Shown: piece by piece, positions 43,592 to 51,241 of the stretch
Layout: each line of letters begins with the position of its first letter
Position numbering within the stretch: the first letter of the stretch is position 1
Source: an uncultured Oscillospiraceae bacterium
Lineage (GTDB): Bacteria > Bacillota > Clostridia > Oscillospirales > Oscillospiraceae
Length of the DNA stretch: 64,000 bases
Direction: 5' to 3'
Assembly (NCBI GenBank): GCA_947630785.1
Contig: CANRIW010000003.1
Location: 49,763-113,762, forward strand
Made by a program: the position numbers and the translations under genes
The notes under the pieces: generated by a model
What the model saw: the letters and a program-made list of their open reading frames with translations, nothing else
What the model was told of the DNA's origin: nothing
The model's database searches: none

Positions 43592-44371
43592 TCACTGGGG
43601 CAGATAGTCTCTGGGGTCCACCGCCCTGTTGTCCCTGTACATGGCGAAGTGCAGATGACCGGCCTGACCGCTCTCGCCGGCGGCTGTGGTCCCCACCGCG
43701 CCGATCACGTCCCCGGTCATCACGCTGTCCCCCTCCTTCACGGTGGGAACGGCCGCCAGGTTGGCGTACTCGCTGATGAGGCCGTCTCCGTGGTCGATGG
43801 TCACCACCGTGCCCAGCAGGTCGTCCTGTCCCACCGACTTTACCGTGCCGGCGGCGGCGGCCTTCACCTTGGTGCCCACGTCCACCGCCAGATCCAGGCC
43901 GGGATGGGTCCGCCAGTCCCCCATGGTCACGTCATAGGCCAGGGCGTCCACCGAGAACTCGGCCGCCACCCTGCCGTTCACCGGCCATGTAAAGACCAGA
44001 GCGGCGGGGGTGGGTGCGGGAGTTGCGGCGGGCGGCGCTGTGGGCGCGGCCGTGGGGGCCGCGGTGGGAGCCGCCGAGGGCTTGGCGGTGGGCGCGGCGG
44101 TGGCGGCCGCCGTGGGCGCTGCCGTAGGCGCCGCGGAGGGCTTTGCCGTGGGGGCGGCGGAGGGCTTGACCACAGGCGCTCCGCTCTCGGTGATATGCGC
44201 CGTCCCCGACACGGGCTGGTCGTCCTGCCCGCCCTGAACGCCCCGGATGCCCTGCACCAGATAGAAGCCGGACAGGGCGATGGCCGCCACGCACACCAGC
44301 ACCACCAGATAGAATCCCTTGCCGGCGATAAAATCGCTGAATTTCTCCAGCCAGCTGCGTTTCTTGTTCAT
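43592..44371 (-). CDS. spoIIQ: M23 metallopeptidase, probably SpoIIQ
   Basis: A 259-residue protein with a cytoplasmic start, one transmembrane helix (about residues 19-40, FYLVVLVCVAAIALSGFYLV), a Pro/Thr/Ala/Lys repeat stalk (about 75-125) and a LytM-type domain. The domain start VNGRVAAEFSVDALAYDVTMGDWRTHPGLDLA matches the SpoIIQ pattern, with GDWRTH before the first zinc site; His and Asp in HPGLDLA and the HLHF histidines are kept, so zinc binding is likely, as in clostridial SpoIIQ. SpoIIQ joins mother cell and forespore during engulfment. The ATG at 44371 follows GGAGG, and a sigma-F-like promoter lies upstream, which supports the identification. Confidence 0.82.
   Translation of the reverse strand: MNKKRSWLEKFSDFIAGKGFYLVVLVCVAAIALSGFYLVQGIRGVQGGQDDQPVSGTAHITESGAPVVKPSAAPTAKPSAAPTAAPTAAATAAPTAKPSAAPTAAPTAAPTAPPAATPAPTPAALVFTWPVNGRVAAEFSVDALAYDVTMGDWRTHPGLDLAVDVGTKVKAAAAGTVKSVGQDDLLGTVVTIDHGDGLISEYANLAAVPTVKEGDSVMTGDVIGAVGTTAAGESGQAGHLHFAMYRDNRAVDPRDYLPQ
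43988..44168 (-). repeat. PTAAP/AKPSA coding repeat in the SpoIIQ-like stalk
   Basis: Short imperfect units encoding Ala-Pro-Thr-Ala and Lys-Pro-Ser-Ala recur over about 180 bases and form a low-complexity stalk between membrane and peptidase domain. Confidence 0.75.
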
Positions 44372-44388
44372 GATAACACCTCCGGCCC

Positions 44389-44418
44389 TATTGTGGACAG
44401 GCGGGAGGCAGTTTATAC
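44389..44418 (-). promoter_or_regulatory. Sigma-F/G-like promoter for the SpoIIQ-like gene
   Basis: On the minus strand, GTATA (44418-44414), a 15-bp spacer, and GTCCACAATA (44398-44389) match the forespore consensus GYATA and GGNNANANTR with one difference. It lies about 20 bp before the start codon. Confidence 0.6.
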
Positions 44419-44456
44419 CATATCCGATCAAATCCCCTTGGCCCGAAAAATAAAAA

Positions 44457-44485
44457 TTGCCCTTCTCCCCTCCTTCTGCTATAAT
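44457..44485 (+). promoter_or_regulatory. Sigma-A promoter for pcrA
   Basis: TTGCCC at 44457-44462 and TATAAT at 44480-44485 have a 17-bp spacer. Confidence 0.7.
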
Positions 44486-44514
44486 AGTGCCACTACACAC
44501 GAAGGACTGATCTC

Positions 44515-47064
44515 ATGCTGTCTCCCAGCCAACAACTGGATCTCTGCAAAGCGCGGCGGGCCGCCATCGCCCTGAACTACAAAAACCTGAACCCGGAGCA
44601 GCGCAAGGCCGTGCTGGCCACCGAGGGACCCCTCCTGCTGCTGGCGGGAGCGGGCTCGGGCAAGACCACCGTGCTCATCCACCGGGTGGCCAACCTGATC
44701 CGCTATGGCCGGGGCTCCGACTGCGAGGAGGTGCCTGACTGGGTCACCGAGGACGACCTAGCTTTTCTGAAAGACTATGCCGCTCACCCGGACAGGGCGC
44801 AAAAGGACCGGGCCGACCGGCTGTGTGCCGTGGACCCGGCGCCCCCCTGGACCATCATCGCCATCACCTTCACCAACAAGGCGGCGGGGGAGCTGAAAGC
44901 GCGGCTGGAAAAGATGCTTGGCCCCTCGGCGGGCGACATCTGGGCCTCCACCTTCCACTCCGCCTGCGTGCGCATCCTGCGCCGGGACATCGAGAAGCTG
45001 GGTTTTCCCGCCTCCTTCACCATCTATGACACCGACGACTCGGTGCGGGTCATGAAGGACTGCCTGAAAGAGCTGAACGTGGACGACAAACAGTTCCCGC
45101 CCCGCTCGGTGCTCTCCGCCATCTCCAAGGCCAAGGACAAACTCCAACTCTCCGCCGACTATGCCGCCGACGCGGACAAGTCCGGGGACTACCGGCTGCA
45201 AAGGATCGCCCGGCTGTACGCCGCCTATGAGAAGCGGCTGTGGGAGGCCGGGGCCCTGGACTTCGACGACATCATCCTCCACACGGTGCGGCTGCTCCGG
45301 GAGCATGATGACGTGCGGGAGTATTACCAGCGGAAATTCCGCTACGTACTTATCGACGAGTACCAGGACACCAACAACCTGCAGTACCTGCTGGCCTCCC
45401 TGCTGGCCGGCGGCCGGAAGAACATCTGCGTGGTGGGGGACGACGACCAGTCCATCTACCGGTTCCGGGGGGCCACCATCGAGAACATCCTGTCCTTCGA
45501 GGAGCAGTACAAGGGCTGCCGCACCATCCGGCTGGAGCAGAACTACCGCTCCACCAAAAACATCCTGGCGGCGGCCAACGCGGTCATCCAGAACAACCAG
45601 GGCCGCAAGGGCAAGGAACTGTGGACGGCGGGCAGCGAGGGGGACAAGGTCACCCTCTACACCGCCATGAACGAGAACGACGAGGCCCGGTATGTGGCCG
45701 GCCAGATCATGGAGGGCTACCGGACGGGCCGCAAGTGGAAGGACTTCGCCGTCCTCTACCGGATGAACGCCCAGTCCAACCAGCTGGAGGTGGCGCTGAA
45801 GCGGGACGGCATCCCTTACCGGGTCATCGGGGGCACCAGGTTCTTCGACCGGGCGGAGGTGAAGGACATGCTGTCCTATCTCTGCGTGATCCACAACCAC
45901 GCCGACGACCTGCGGCTGACCCGAATCGTCAACAACCCGCCCCGGGGCATCGGCAGCGCCACCATCGACAAAGCCCGGGCCATCGCCGCCGAAAAAGAGC
46001 TGTCCCTGTGGGAGGTCATCTCCCACGCCGCCGACTGGCCGGACCTGCAAAAATCCGCCCCCCGGCTGGGCCAGTTCGTGAAGCTGATCGAGGAGCTGGC
46101 CGGCCTGTCCCAAACCATGGATCTGCCCGTCTTTTACGACGAGGTGGTAAACCGCACCGGATACGCGGCGATGCTCCAGATGAAGAACGACATCGAGAGC
46201 CGCACCCGCTTGGAGAACGTGCGGGAGCTGCTGACCTCCATCAACGGCTATATGGAAAACGCCGAGGAGCCCACCCTGGCGGGCTTTCTGGACGAGATCG
46301 CCCTGTACACCGACATCGACAGCCACGACCCCGGCGAGGACGCTGTGGTCCTGATGACCATGCACTCGGCCAAGGGGCTGGAGTTCCCGGTGGTGTTCGT
46401 GGTGGGCATGGAGGAGGGCATCTTCCCCGGGATGCGCGTGATCGGCGACGCGGAGGAGATGGAGGAGGAGCGGCGGCTGTGCTATGTGGCCCTGACCCGG
46501 GCCAAGGAGCGGCTGGTGCTCACCTGCGCCGGGCAGCGGATGCTCTTCGGCCACACCACCAACAACCGGCCCTCCCGGTTCGCCGGGGAGATCCCGGCGG
46601 AGCTCATCGAGGCCTCCGGCCGCTCCTACCTGGACCCCTACGCCTCCCGCTCCGACGGCTGGGACGACTTCGACCAGACCCCCCGCCCCTCCTACCGGAG
46701 CCCCTATAGGCGCGAGGGCCGCGCCGCCAGCGGTTATCCCGTCCGGGAGCGGAGCACGGGGAGCTATACCGGCGGCTACCCCCGCCGGCCCGGGGCGGCC
46801 TCCGCCCACCCCAGGCCGGGGAGCGTCCCGGCAAGGCCCACGCCCTCCCGGCCTTCCGGCATAGGGAGCGCGGCGGCCAGGTCCCCCGTCTCCCTGCCCA
46901 GCATCCAGCCGGGGGACGCGGTGGAGCACAAGGCTTTCGGCCGGGGGATGGTGACCTCCGCCCAGAAGATCGGCGGCGACGTGCTGCTGGAGATCGCCTT
47001 CGACGGGGTGGGCACCAAGCGGCTGATGCTGAAATCCGCAGCCCAATACCTGAAAAAACTGTAA
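44515..47064 (+). CDS. pcrA: ATP-dependent DNA helicase PcrA/UvrD
   Basis: An 849-residue superfamily 1A helicase for repair and replication-conflict clearing. NPEQRKAVLATEGPLLLLAGAGSGKTTVLIHR holds the Q motif and Walker A; AITFTNKAAGELKARLE, IDEYQDTNNLQY, VVGDDDQSIYRFRGA, VLLMTMHSAKGLEFPVVF and RRLCYVALTRAKERL follow. About 45 residues (roughly 64-105) are inserted between motifs I and Ia compared with Bacillus PcrA. The C-terminal linker is Arg/Pro/Tyr-rich and ends in the tudor-like domain PGDAVEHKAFGRGMV that contacts RNA polymerase in PcrA. Confidence 0.96.
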   Translation: MLSPSQQLDLCKARRAAIALNYKNLNPEQRKAVLATEGPLLLLAGAGSGKTTVLIHRVANLIRYGRGSDCEEVPDWVTEDDLAFLKDYAAHPDRAQKDRADRLCAVDPAPPWTIIAITFTNKAAGELKARLEKMLGPSAGDIWASTFHSACVRILRRDIEKLGFPASFTIYDTDDSVRVMKDCLKELNVDDKQFPPRSVLSAISKAKDKLQLSADYAADADKSGDYRLQRIARLYAAYEKRLWEAGALDFDDIILHTVRLLREHDDVREYYQRKFRYVLIDEYQDTNNLQYLLASLLAGGRKNICVVGDDDQSIYRFRGATIENILSFEEQYKGCRTIRLEQNYRSTKNILAAANAVIQNNQGRKGKELWTAGSEGDKVTLYTAMNENDEARYVAGQIMEGYRTGRKWKDFAVLYRMNAQSNQLEVALKRDGIPYRVIGGTRFFDRAEVKDMLSYLCVIHNHADDLRLTRIVNNPPRGIGSATIDKARAIAAEKELSLWEVISHAADWPDLQKSAPRLGQFVKLIEELAGLSQTMDLPVFYDEVVNRTGYAAMLQMKNDIESRTRLENVRELLTSINGYMENAEEPTLAGFLDEIALYTDIDSHDPGEDAVVLMTMHSAKGLEFPVVFVVGMEEGIFPGMRVIGDAEEMEEERRLCYVALTRAKERLVLTCAGQRMLFGHTTNNRPSRFAGEIPAELIEASGRSYLDPYASRSDGWDDFDQTPRPSYRSPYRREGRAASGYPVRERSTGSYTGGYPRRPGAASAHPRPGSVPARPTPSRPSGIGSAAARSPVSLPSIQPGDAVEHKAFGRGMVTSAQKIGGDVLLEIAFDGVGTKRLMLKSAAQYLKKL

Positions 47065-47076
47065 AGGAGCGTACTT

Positions 47077-47316
47077 ATGCGTCTTGACAAATGGCTGAAG
47101 GTCTCCCGGCTCATCAAGCGCCGCACGGTGGCCAACGAGGCCTGCGACAACGGCCGCGTCCTGGCAAACGGCCGGGAGGCACGGGCCTCCTACGACGTGA
47201 AGATCGGGGACGTGCTGGAGCTGAAATTCGGCGACAGGACCGTAAAAGTAGAGGTGCTTTCGGTGGCGGAGATCGTGGGCAAGGCCGACGCCGGCGCCAT
47301 GTATCAGCAGCTGTAA
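47077..47316 (+). CDS. S4-domain RNA-binding protein, RqcP-like
   Basis: A 79-residue protein made of a single S4 domain: MRLDKWLKVSRLIKRRTVANEACDNGRVLANGREARASYDVKIGD holds the conserved Arg-Leu-Asp-Lys start and the helix-turn loop. Proteins of this size and start are the YabO/RqcP group, which helps Ala-tailing of stalled 50S subunits by RqcH. In Bacillus it lies beside mazG and a SpoVB-like flippase gene; here those genes are nearby on the opposite strand. It starts 12 bp after pcrA and is probably co-transcribed with it. Confidence 0.85.
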   Translation: MRLDKWLKVSRLIKRRTVANEACDNGRVLANGREARASYDVKIGDVLELKFGDRTVKVEVLSVAEIVGKADAGAMYQQL

Positions 47317-47328
47317 GGAGGGTTTCCC

Positions 47329-47967
47329 ATGAAGTATCTGAACAACTTTGTGCTGGCGGTGCTGGCGGGAGCGGCCATCTCCATCGGCGGGGCGGTGTTC
47401 CTGTCCCTGGACGACAAGGTGCTGGGGGCGGTGTTCTTCTGCGTGGGACTGTTCATGGTGTGTACCCTGGGGCTGAACCTGTTCACCGGCAAGGTGTGCG
47501 CCCTGCCCAACCAGTGCACTCCCGCCTATCTGGGCTTCCTGGGCCTGGTGTGGCTGGGCAACCTGGCCGGGACAGAGATCGTCGCCCTGCTCCTCCGCGC
47601 TACCCGGGCGGGGGCCGCCATGGCGGAGAAGGCCGCCGGCATGGCCGCCGCCAAGACGGGGGACTCCCTCCCCTCCCTGTTCGTCCTGGGCATCTTCTGC
47701 AACATCCTCATCTATCTGGCGATCACCAGCTACCAGAACAATCCCCACCCCATCGGCAAATACCTGGGGCTCATGTTCGGGGTGACGGTGTTCATCCTGG
47801 CGGGGTTCGAGCACTGCGTGGCGGATATGTTCTACTTCGCCGTGGCCGGCGCCTGGAGCCCGCGTACCTTCCTGTGCCTGATCGTCATCACCCTGGGCAA
47901 TGCGGTGGGCGGCGTGTTGTTCCCCCTGTGCTTCAAGCTGAGAGACAAGGTCACCGCCGCCGTATAG
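47329..47967 (+). CDS. Formate/nitrite transporter family channel
   Basis: A 212-residue membrane protein of the FNT family with about six helices. AAISIGGAVFLSL, GLFMVCTLGLNLFTGKVC (with the characteristic LFTGK turn), GIFCNILIYLAI and AGFEHCVADMFY, containing the pore histidine, are seen in order. It is shorter than the usual 250-280 residues because the termini are trimmed. Formate, hydrosulfide or short organic acids are possible cargo; the fhs gene elsewhere in the window makes formate reasonable but unproven. RBS AAGGAGGG. Confidence 0.87.
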   Translation: MKYLNNFVLAVLAGAAISIGGAVFLSLDDKVLGAVFFCVGLFMVCTLGLNLFTGKVCALPNQCTPAYLGFLGLVWLGNLAGTEIVALLLRATRAGAAMAEKAAGMAAAKTGDSLPSLFVLGIFCNILIYLAITSYQNNPHPIGKYLGLMFGVTVFILAGFEHCVADMFYFAVAGAWSPRTFLCLIVITLGNAVGGVLFPLCFKLRDKVTAAV

Positions 47968-47978
47968 CGGGACATGAA

Positions 47979-48010
47979 AAGGCGGCCTCCCGGATCCGGG
48001 AGACCGCCTT
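47979..48010. terminator. Bidirectional terminator between FNT and HU genes
   Basis: AAGGCGG plus CTCCCGG pair with CCGGGAG plus CCGCCTT around AT, with one bulged base pair, between convergent genes. Confidence 0.75.
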
Positions 48011-48031
48011 CGATTTATATGGGGTCAGCGA

Positions 48032-48307
48032 TTACTTCGCCACCGCGTCCTTCAGAGCCTTGCCGGCGCTGAACACGGGGACCTTGGTCGCGGGGATCTT
48101 GATCTCCTTGCCGGTCCGGGGGTTGCGGCCGACGCGGGCGGGACGGGCCTTCACGTCGAAGGAGCCAAATCCGACCAGCTGGACCTTGTCGCCCTTGGCC
48201 AGAGCCTCGGTGACAGAGGCGACGACGGCGGCGATGGCGGCGGCGGCATCCTTCTTGGACAGGCTGGCCTTCTCGGCCACGGCGGCGATGAGTTCGGTTT
48301 TATTCAT
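48032..48307 (-). CDS. hup: HU family DNA-binding protein
   Basis: A 91-residue nucleoid protein that binds and bends DNA without strong sequence preference. [28 protein letters not shown] is the dimerisation helix pair; [48 protein letters not shown] is the DNA arm with the proline at the tip (NPRTG). RBS AGGAGG lies just before the ATG. It lies downstream of mazG on the same strand. Confidence 0.97.
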   Translation of the reverse strand: MNKTELIAAVAEKASLSKKDAAAAIAAVVASVTEALAKGDKVQLVGFGSFDVKARPARVGRNPRTGKEIKIPATKVPVFSAGKALKDAVAK

Positions 48308-48378
48308 GACAATACCTCCTAAATTTTTCTTGGGTGCGCGTGCGGTTCTCCCGCTATACTTAAAGCGCGTACACGCTG

Positions 48379-49179
48379 TTAAGCCTTGGTCTCCGCTTGC
48401 TTTACCTCGTTCCAGAGTCTGTCCAGTTCCTCCAGCGGGAGCCGGTCCAGCTTTTGCGTCCTCCGGCCCGCCAGTTCCTCCATCCGGCGGAACCGGGCGG
48501 CGAATTTGTCGCTGGCGGCCTGAAGGGCGTCCTCCGGGTCTACTTTCAAAAAACGGGCGGCGTTCACCGCCGCGAACAGCAGATCGCCCAACTCCTCCGC
48601 GGGATCTCCGTCCCCGGCGATGGCTGCCTTCAGCTCCGCCGTCTCCTCAGACAGCTTGTCCAGCGCGCCGGAGACATCCGGCCAGTCGAAGCCCACCTTG
48701 GCGGCCTTCTTCTGGATCTTCTCCGCCCGCCACAGGGCCGGCAGGGTCTTTGCCACCGCGTCCACCGCGTCGGCCTGGGATGCCTGACCTTTTTCCTTCT
48801 TCTTGAGCTCCTCCCAGTTGGAGAGGACCTCGCCGGTGGAGCTGACCGTCACGTCCCCGAACACGTGGGGATGGCGGTAGATGAGCTTTCGGCACTCCCC
48901 GTCCGCCACGCCGTCCAGATCGAACCGGCCCGCGTCCTCCTCGATAGAGGCGTGGAAGATGACCTGCAGGAGAACGTCACCCAGTTCCTCCTTCATGTGT
49001 TCGGGGGAGTTCTCGTCGATGGCCTCGGCCAGCTCGTAGGACTCCTCCAGCAACCCCCGCCGGATGGACTGGTGGGTCTGCTCTATGTCCCAGGGGCAGC
49101 CCCCCGGGGCCCGAAGGATACGGACGATCTCGATCAGGTCATTCAGGGTGTATTTTTCTTTCGCCAACCAATTTACCAT
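48379..49179 (-). CDS. mazG: Nucleoside triphosphate pyrophosphohydrolase MazG
   Basis: A 266-residue house-cleaning enzyme that hydrolyses non-standard NTPs to NMP and pyrophosphate. [33 protein letters not shown] begins the first MazG domain with the EExxE-type metal site ([11 protein letters not shown]), then [12 protein letters not shown]; the second domain has [15 protein letters not shown] and [17 protein letters not shown] take the ATG at 49179, behind GGGAG, rather than 17 codons upstream. It lies between the SpoVB-like flippase and HU genes, an order conserved in Firmicutes. Confidence 0.95.
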   Translation of the reverse strand: MVNWLAKEKYTLNDLIEIVRILRAPGGCPWDIEQTHQSIRRGLLEESYELAEAIDENSPEHMKEELGDVLLQVIFHASIEEDAGRFDLDGVADGECRKLIYRHPHVFGDVTVSSTGEVLSNWEELKKKEKGQASQADAVDAVAKTLPALWRAEKIQKKAAKVGFDWPDVSGALDKLSEETAELKAAIAGDGDPAEELGDLLFAAVNAARFLKVDPEDALQAASDKFAARFRRMEELAGRRTQKLDRLPLEELDRLWNEVKQAETKA

Positions 49180-49286
49180 ACTTTCGCTCCCAATGCAAGC
49201 ACTTTCCACCTGAAATCGCAAAAAGCGCAAATTTTTTACATTTTAACCAAACTGTACCGTGCCCCACCGGAGAGGGCCGCCGCCCG

Positions 49287-50924
49287 TCAGCGCAGCCGCA
49301 GCAGCTTGGCGATCTTATCCCCCTTGGGCATCAGGGACAGGTCGTCCCGGGAGATGGCCCGTGTCAGCAGCACCAGGGCGAAATAGATCACCACGCCCAC
49401 CCCCACGGCGATGACCACGCAGGCGGCATTGCCCAAGCCGGAGAGGGTCCCCGCGTCCCCAAAGGGCCCGACCCCTGCCAGCCACTTGGAGGACAGGCCG
49501 AACACCGCCCACACGGCCAGGCCCATGACGGCGGAGTTGATCACCGGCTTGACGAACACCCGGAGATAGCTCAGAGTTCCGGGCAGGAGGATCTTGATGA
49601 TCACCAGCTCCACCAGGGCGATGAGGCCGAAGCAGGCCAGGGTGCTGAACGCGGCGCCCCAAATGTTGATGGCCGGATTGCCCACCAGCACATAGTTCAT
49701 GACGATCTTCAGCGCGCATCCCGCCAGGGTGGTGACCATGGTGATGGCCGCGTGCTTGTGGGCCTGGAGGATGGCGTTGCACACCAGCATCAGGCACACA
49801 AAGATGGCCGCGAATCCCAGGATGGACAGGGTCCAGCCGGCCAGCGCCACGTCGGTGGCGGGGTAGAGCAGCCGGACGATGGGCTCCGCCAGCACGGAGA
49901 GCCCCACGCCGGCGGGGATGATCAGCAGGGCGGTGGTACGCAGGGCGGTCTCGCTGACCAGGGCGCTCTGCCGGTAGTCCTTGAGGGCCTGCGCGGCGGA
50001 TACCGCCGGAATGACGCTGGCGGTCAGGGGCGGCATAAACTGAGCGGGCAGGTTGTAGAGGGTGACCGCCTTGTCGTAGACCCCCTTCAGGGTGGCGGCG
50101 GCGTCCTCCGTCAGCCCTACCGCGTCCTGCAGGCGGCCCATGACCAGGCTGTTGTCGATCAGGGTCGCCACCGCCATCACCGAGGAGCCCAGGGTGATGG
50201 GGATGGCAAGGGAGAGCAGGGTGCGGAGGATCTGGCCCGACTCCTCGGGCGTGTCGCTGTATTTTGGGGTCTTCGCGCGATACCCCCGGTAGACGATGAA
50301 CATATACCCCGCCGCCAAAGCGCAGCCGATGGAGACTCCCACGATGGCGCCGCCGGCGGCCATGGACTCGTCCATCCCCCACCGGACCATCAGCCAGGCC
50401 AGAGACAGACCGAACACCAGCTTGCACATGGCCTCGATGATCTGGGACACGGCGGTGGGGGTCATAAGGGAGTGGCCCTGGAAATAGCCGCGCAGGGCGG
50501 ACAGGGGGCAGATGAAGAACAGGGCCGGAGCCAGGGCCAGGATGCTGTAATAGCTGCGGCTGTTGTTCATAAAGTCGGCCAGCTGGCGGGGGAACAGGAA
50601 CATGATCAGGCAGGTGATGGTGCCCAGCGTGCAGAACGCGACGAGAGAGAGGCGGAACACCTTTTGCACCTGGTTCCCCCGGCCAGTGGTGTGGGCCTCG
50701 GACACCATCTTGGACAGGGCCACCGGCAGTCCGCCGGTGGAGATGACGATGAGCAGGGCATAGATAGAGTAGGCGATATTGAAGTCGGCAAAGGCGGCGT
50801 CGCTCAGGATCCGGCCCAGGGGTATTTTATAAAGGGCGCCGATGATCTTTACGATGATGATACCGGCCGCCAGGATGGCTGCGCCGCCGAAAAATGAGTT
50901 CTTTTTGGGTTGGGAACCAGCCAT
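49287..50924 (-). CDS. MVF-family flippase, SpoVB/YabM-like
   Basis: A 545-residue membrane protein with about 14 helices of the MOP/MVF flippase superfamily, which also holds MurJ and SpoVB. KNSFFGGAAILAAGIIIVKIIGALYKIPLGRIL is the typical first helix with KI(I/L)GxxYKIPL; STGGLPVALSKMVSE and LRGYFQGHSLMTPTAVSQIIEA follow. It probably translocates lipid-linked peptidoglycan or polysaccharide precursors, perhaps in sporulation. It is upstream of mazG on the same strand. Confidence 0.88.
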   Translation of the reverse strand: MAGSQPKKNSFFGGAAILAAGIIIVKIIGALYKIPLGRILSDAAFADFNIAYSIYALLIVISTGGLPVALSKMVSEAHTTGRGNQVQKVFRLSLVAFCTLGTITCLIMFLFPRQLADFMNNSRSYYSILALAPALFFICPLSALRGYFQGHSLMTPTAVSQIIEAMCKLVFGLSLAWLMVRWGMDESMAAGGAIVGVSIGCALAAGYMFIVYRGYRAKTPKYSDTPEESGQILRTLLSLAIPITLGSSVMAVATLIDNSLVMGRLQDAVGLTEDAAATLKGVYDKAVTLYNLPAQFMPPLTASVIPAVSAAQALKDYRQSALVSETALRTTALLIIPAGVGLSVLAEPIVRLLYPATDVALAGWTLSILGFAAIFVCLMLVCNAILQAHKHAAITMVTTLAGCALKIVMNYVLVGNPAINIWGAAFSTLACFGLIALVELVIIKILLPGTLSYLRVFVKPVINSAVMGLAVWAVFGLSSKWLAGVGPFGDAGTLSGLGNAACVVIAVGVGVVIYFALVLLTRAISRDDLSLMPKGDKIAKLLRLR

Positions 50925-51241
50925 AGTCTCAGCTCTCCTTCATCGATCCGCCGGGGAAGGCGCGTTCTGTTCCGGTATATGACCGTCCTCCCCGCCATAT
51001 GCGTCACGCAGGGCGGGGACCGCCCTTCAACGCGCTGTCAGCCATATAGTGTACACCTGTTCCGGAGAAAAATCAATGAAAACGGCGTAAATTTCGCGAT
51101 CCTCCGTGATCTTCCCGCAAACGGACGGGAAACGGTTGAAATAGCGAAAGGAATTTGGTATAATGATAAAATCTATGAATACAGCTTTCCGCGCCCGAGG
51201 GCGTTGGAGGCAGGGGGACCGCTTGCCTTGAGGAACAAATC
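50925..51241. other. Divergent gap between SpoVB-like and recJ genes
   Basis: About 317 bases with no credible gene. It contains the recJ promoter at 51136-51164 and nothing else I can name. Confidence 0.5.
51136..51164 (+). promoter_or_regulatory. Sigma-A promoter for recJ-relA operon
   Basis: TTGAAA at 51136-51141 and a consensus TATAAT at 51159-51164 have a 17-bp spacer. Confidence 0.8.

Noticed and set aside
43988..44168. Tandem repeat locus independent of coding
   Set aside because: It is an in-frame Pro/Ala/Thr stalk inside the SpoIIQ-like gene.
44758..47814. Thousand-codon minus-strand frame opposite pcrA
   Set aside because: The plus strand holds complete helicase motifs; the antisense product is compositionally biased without a recognisable domain.
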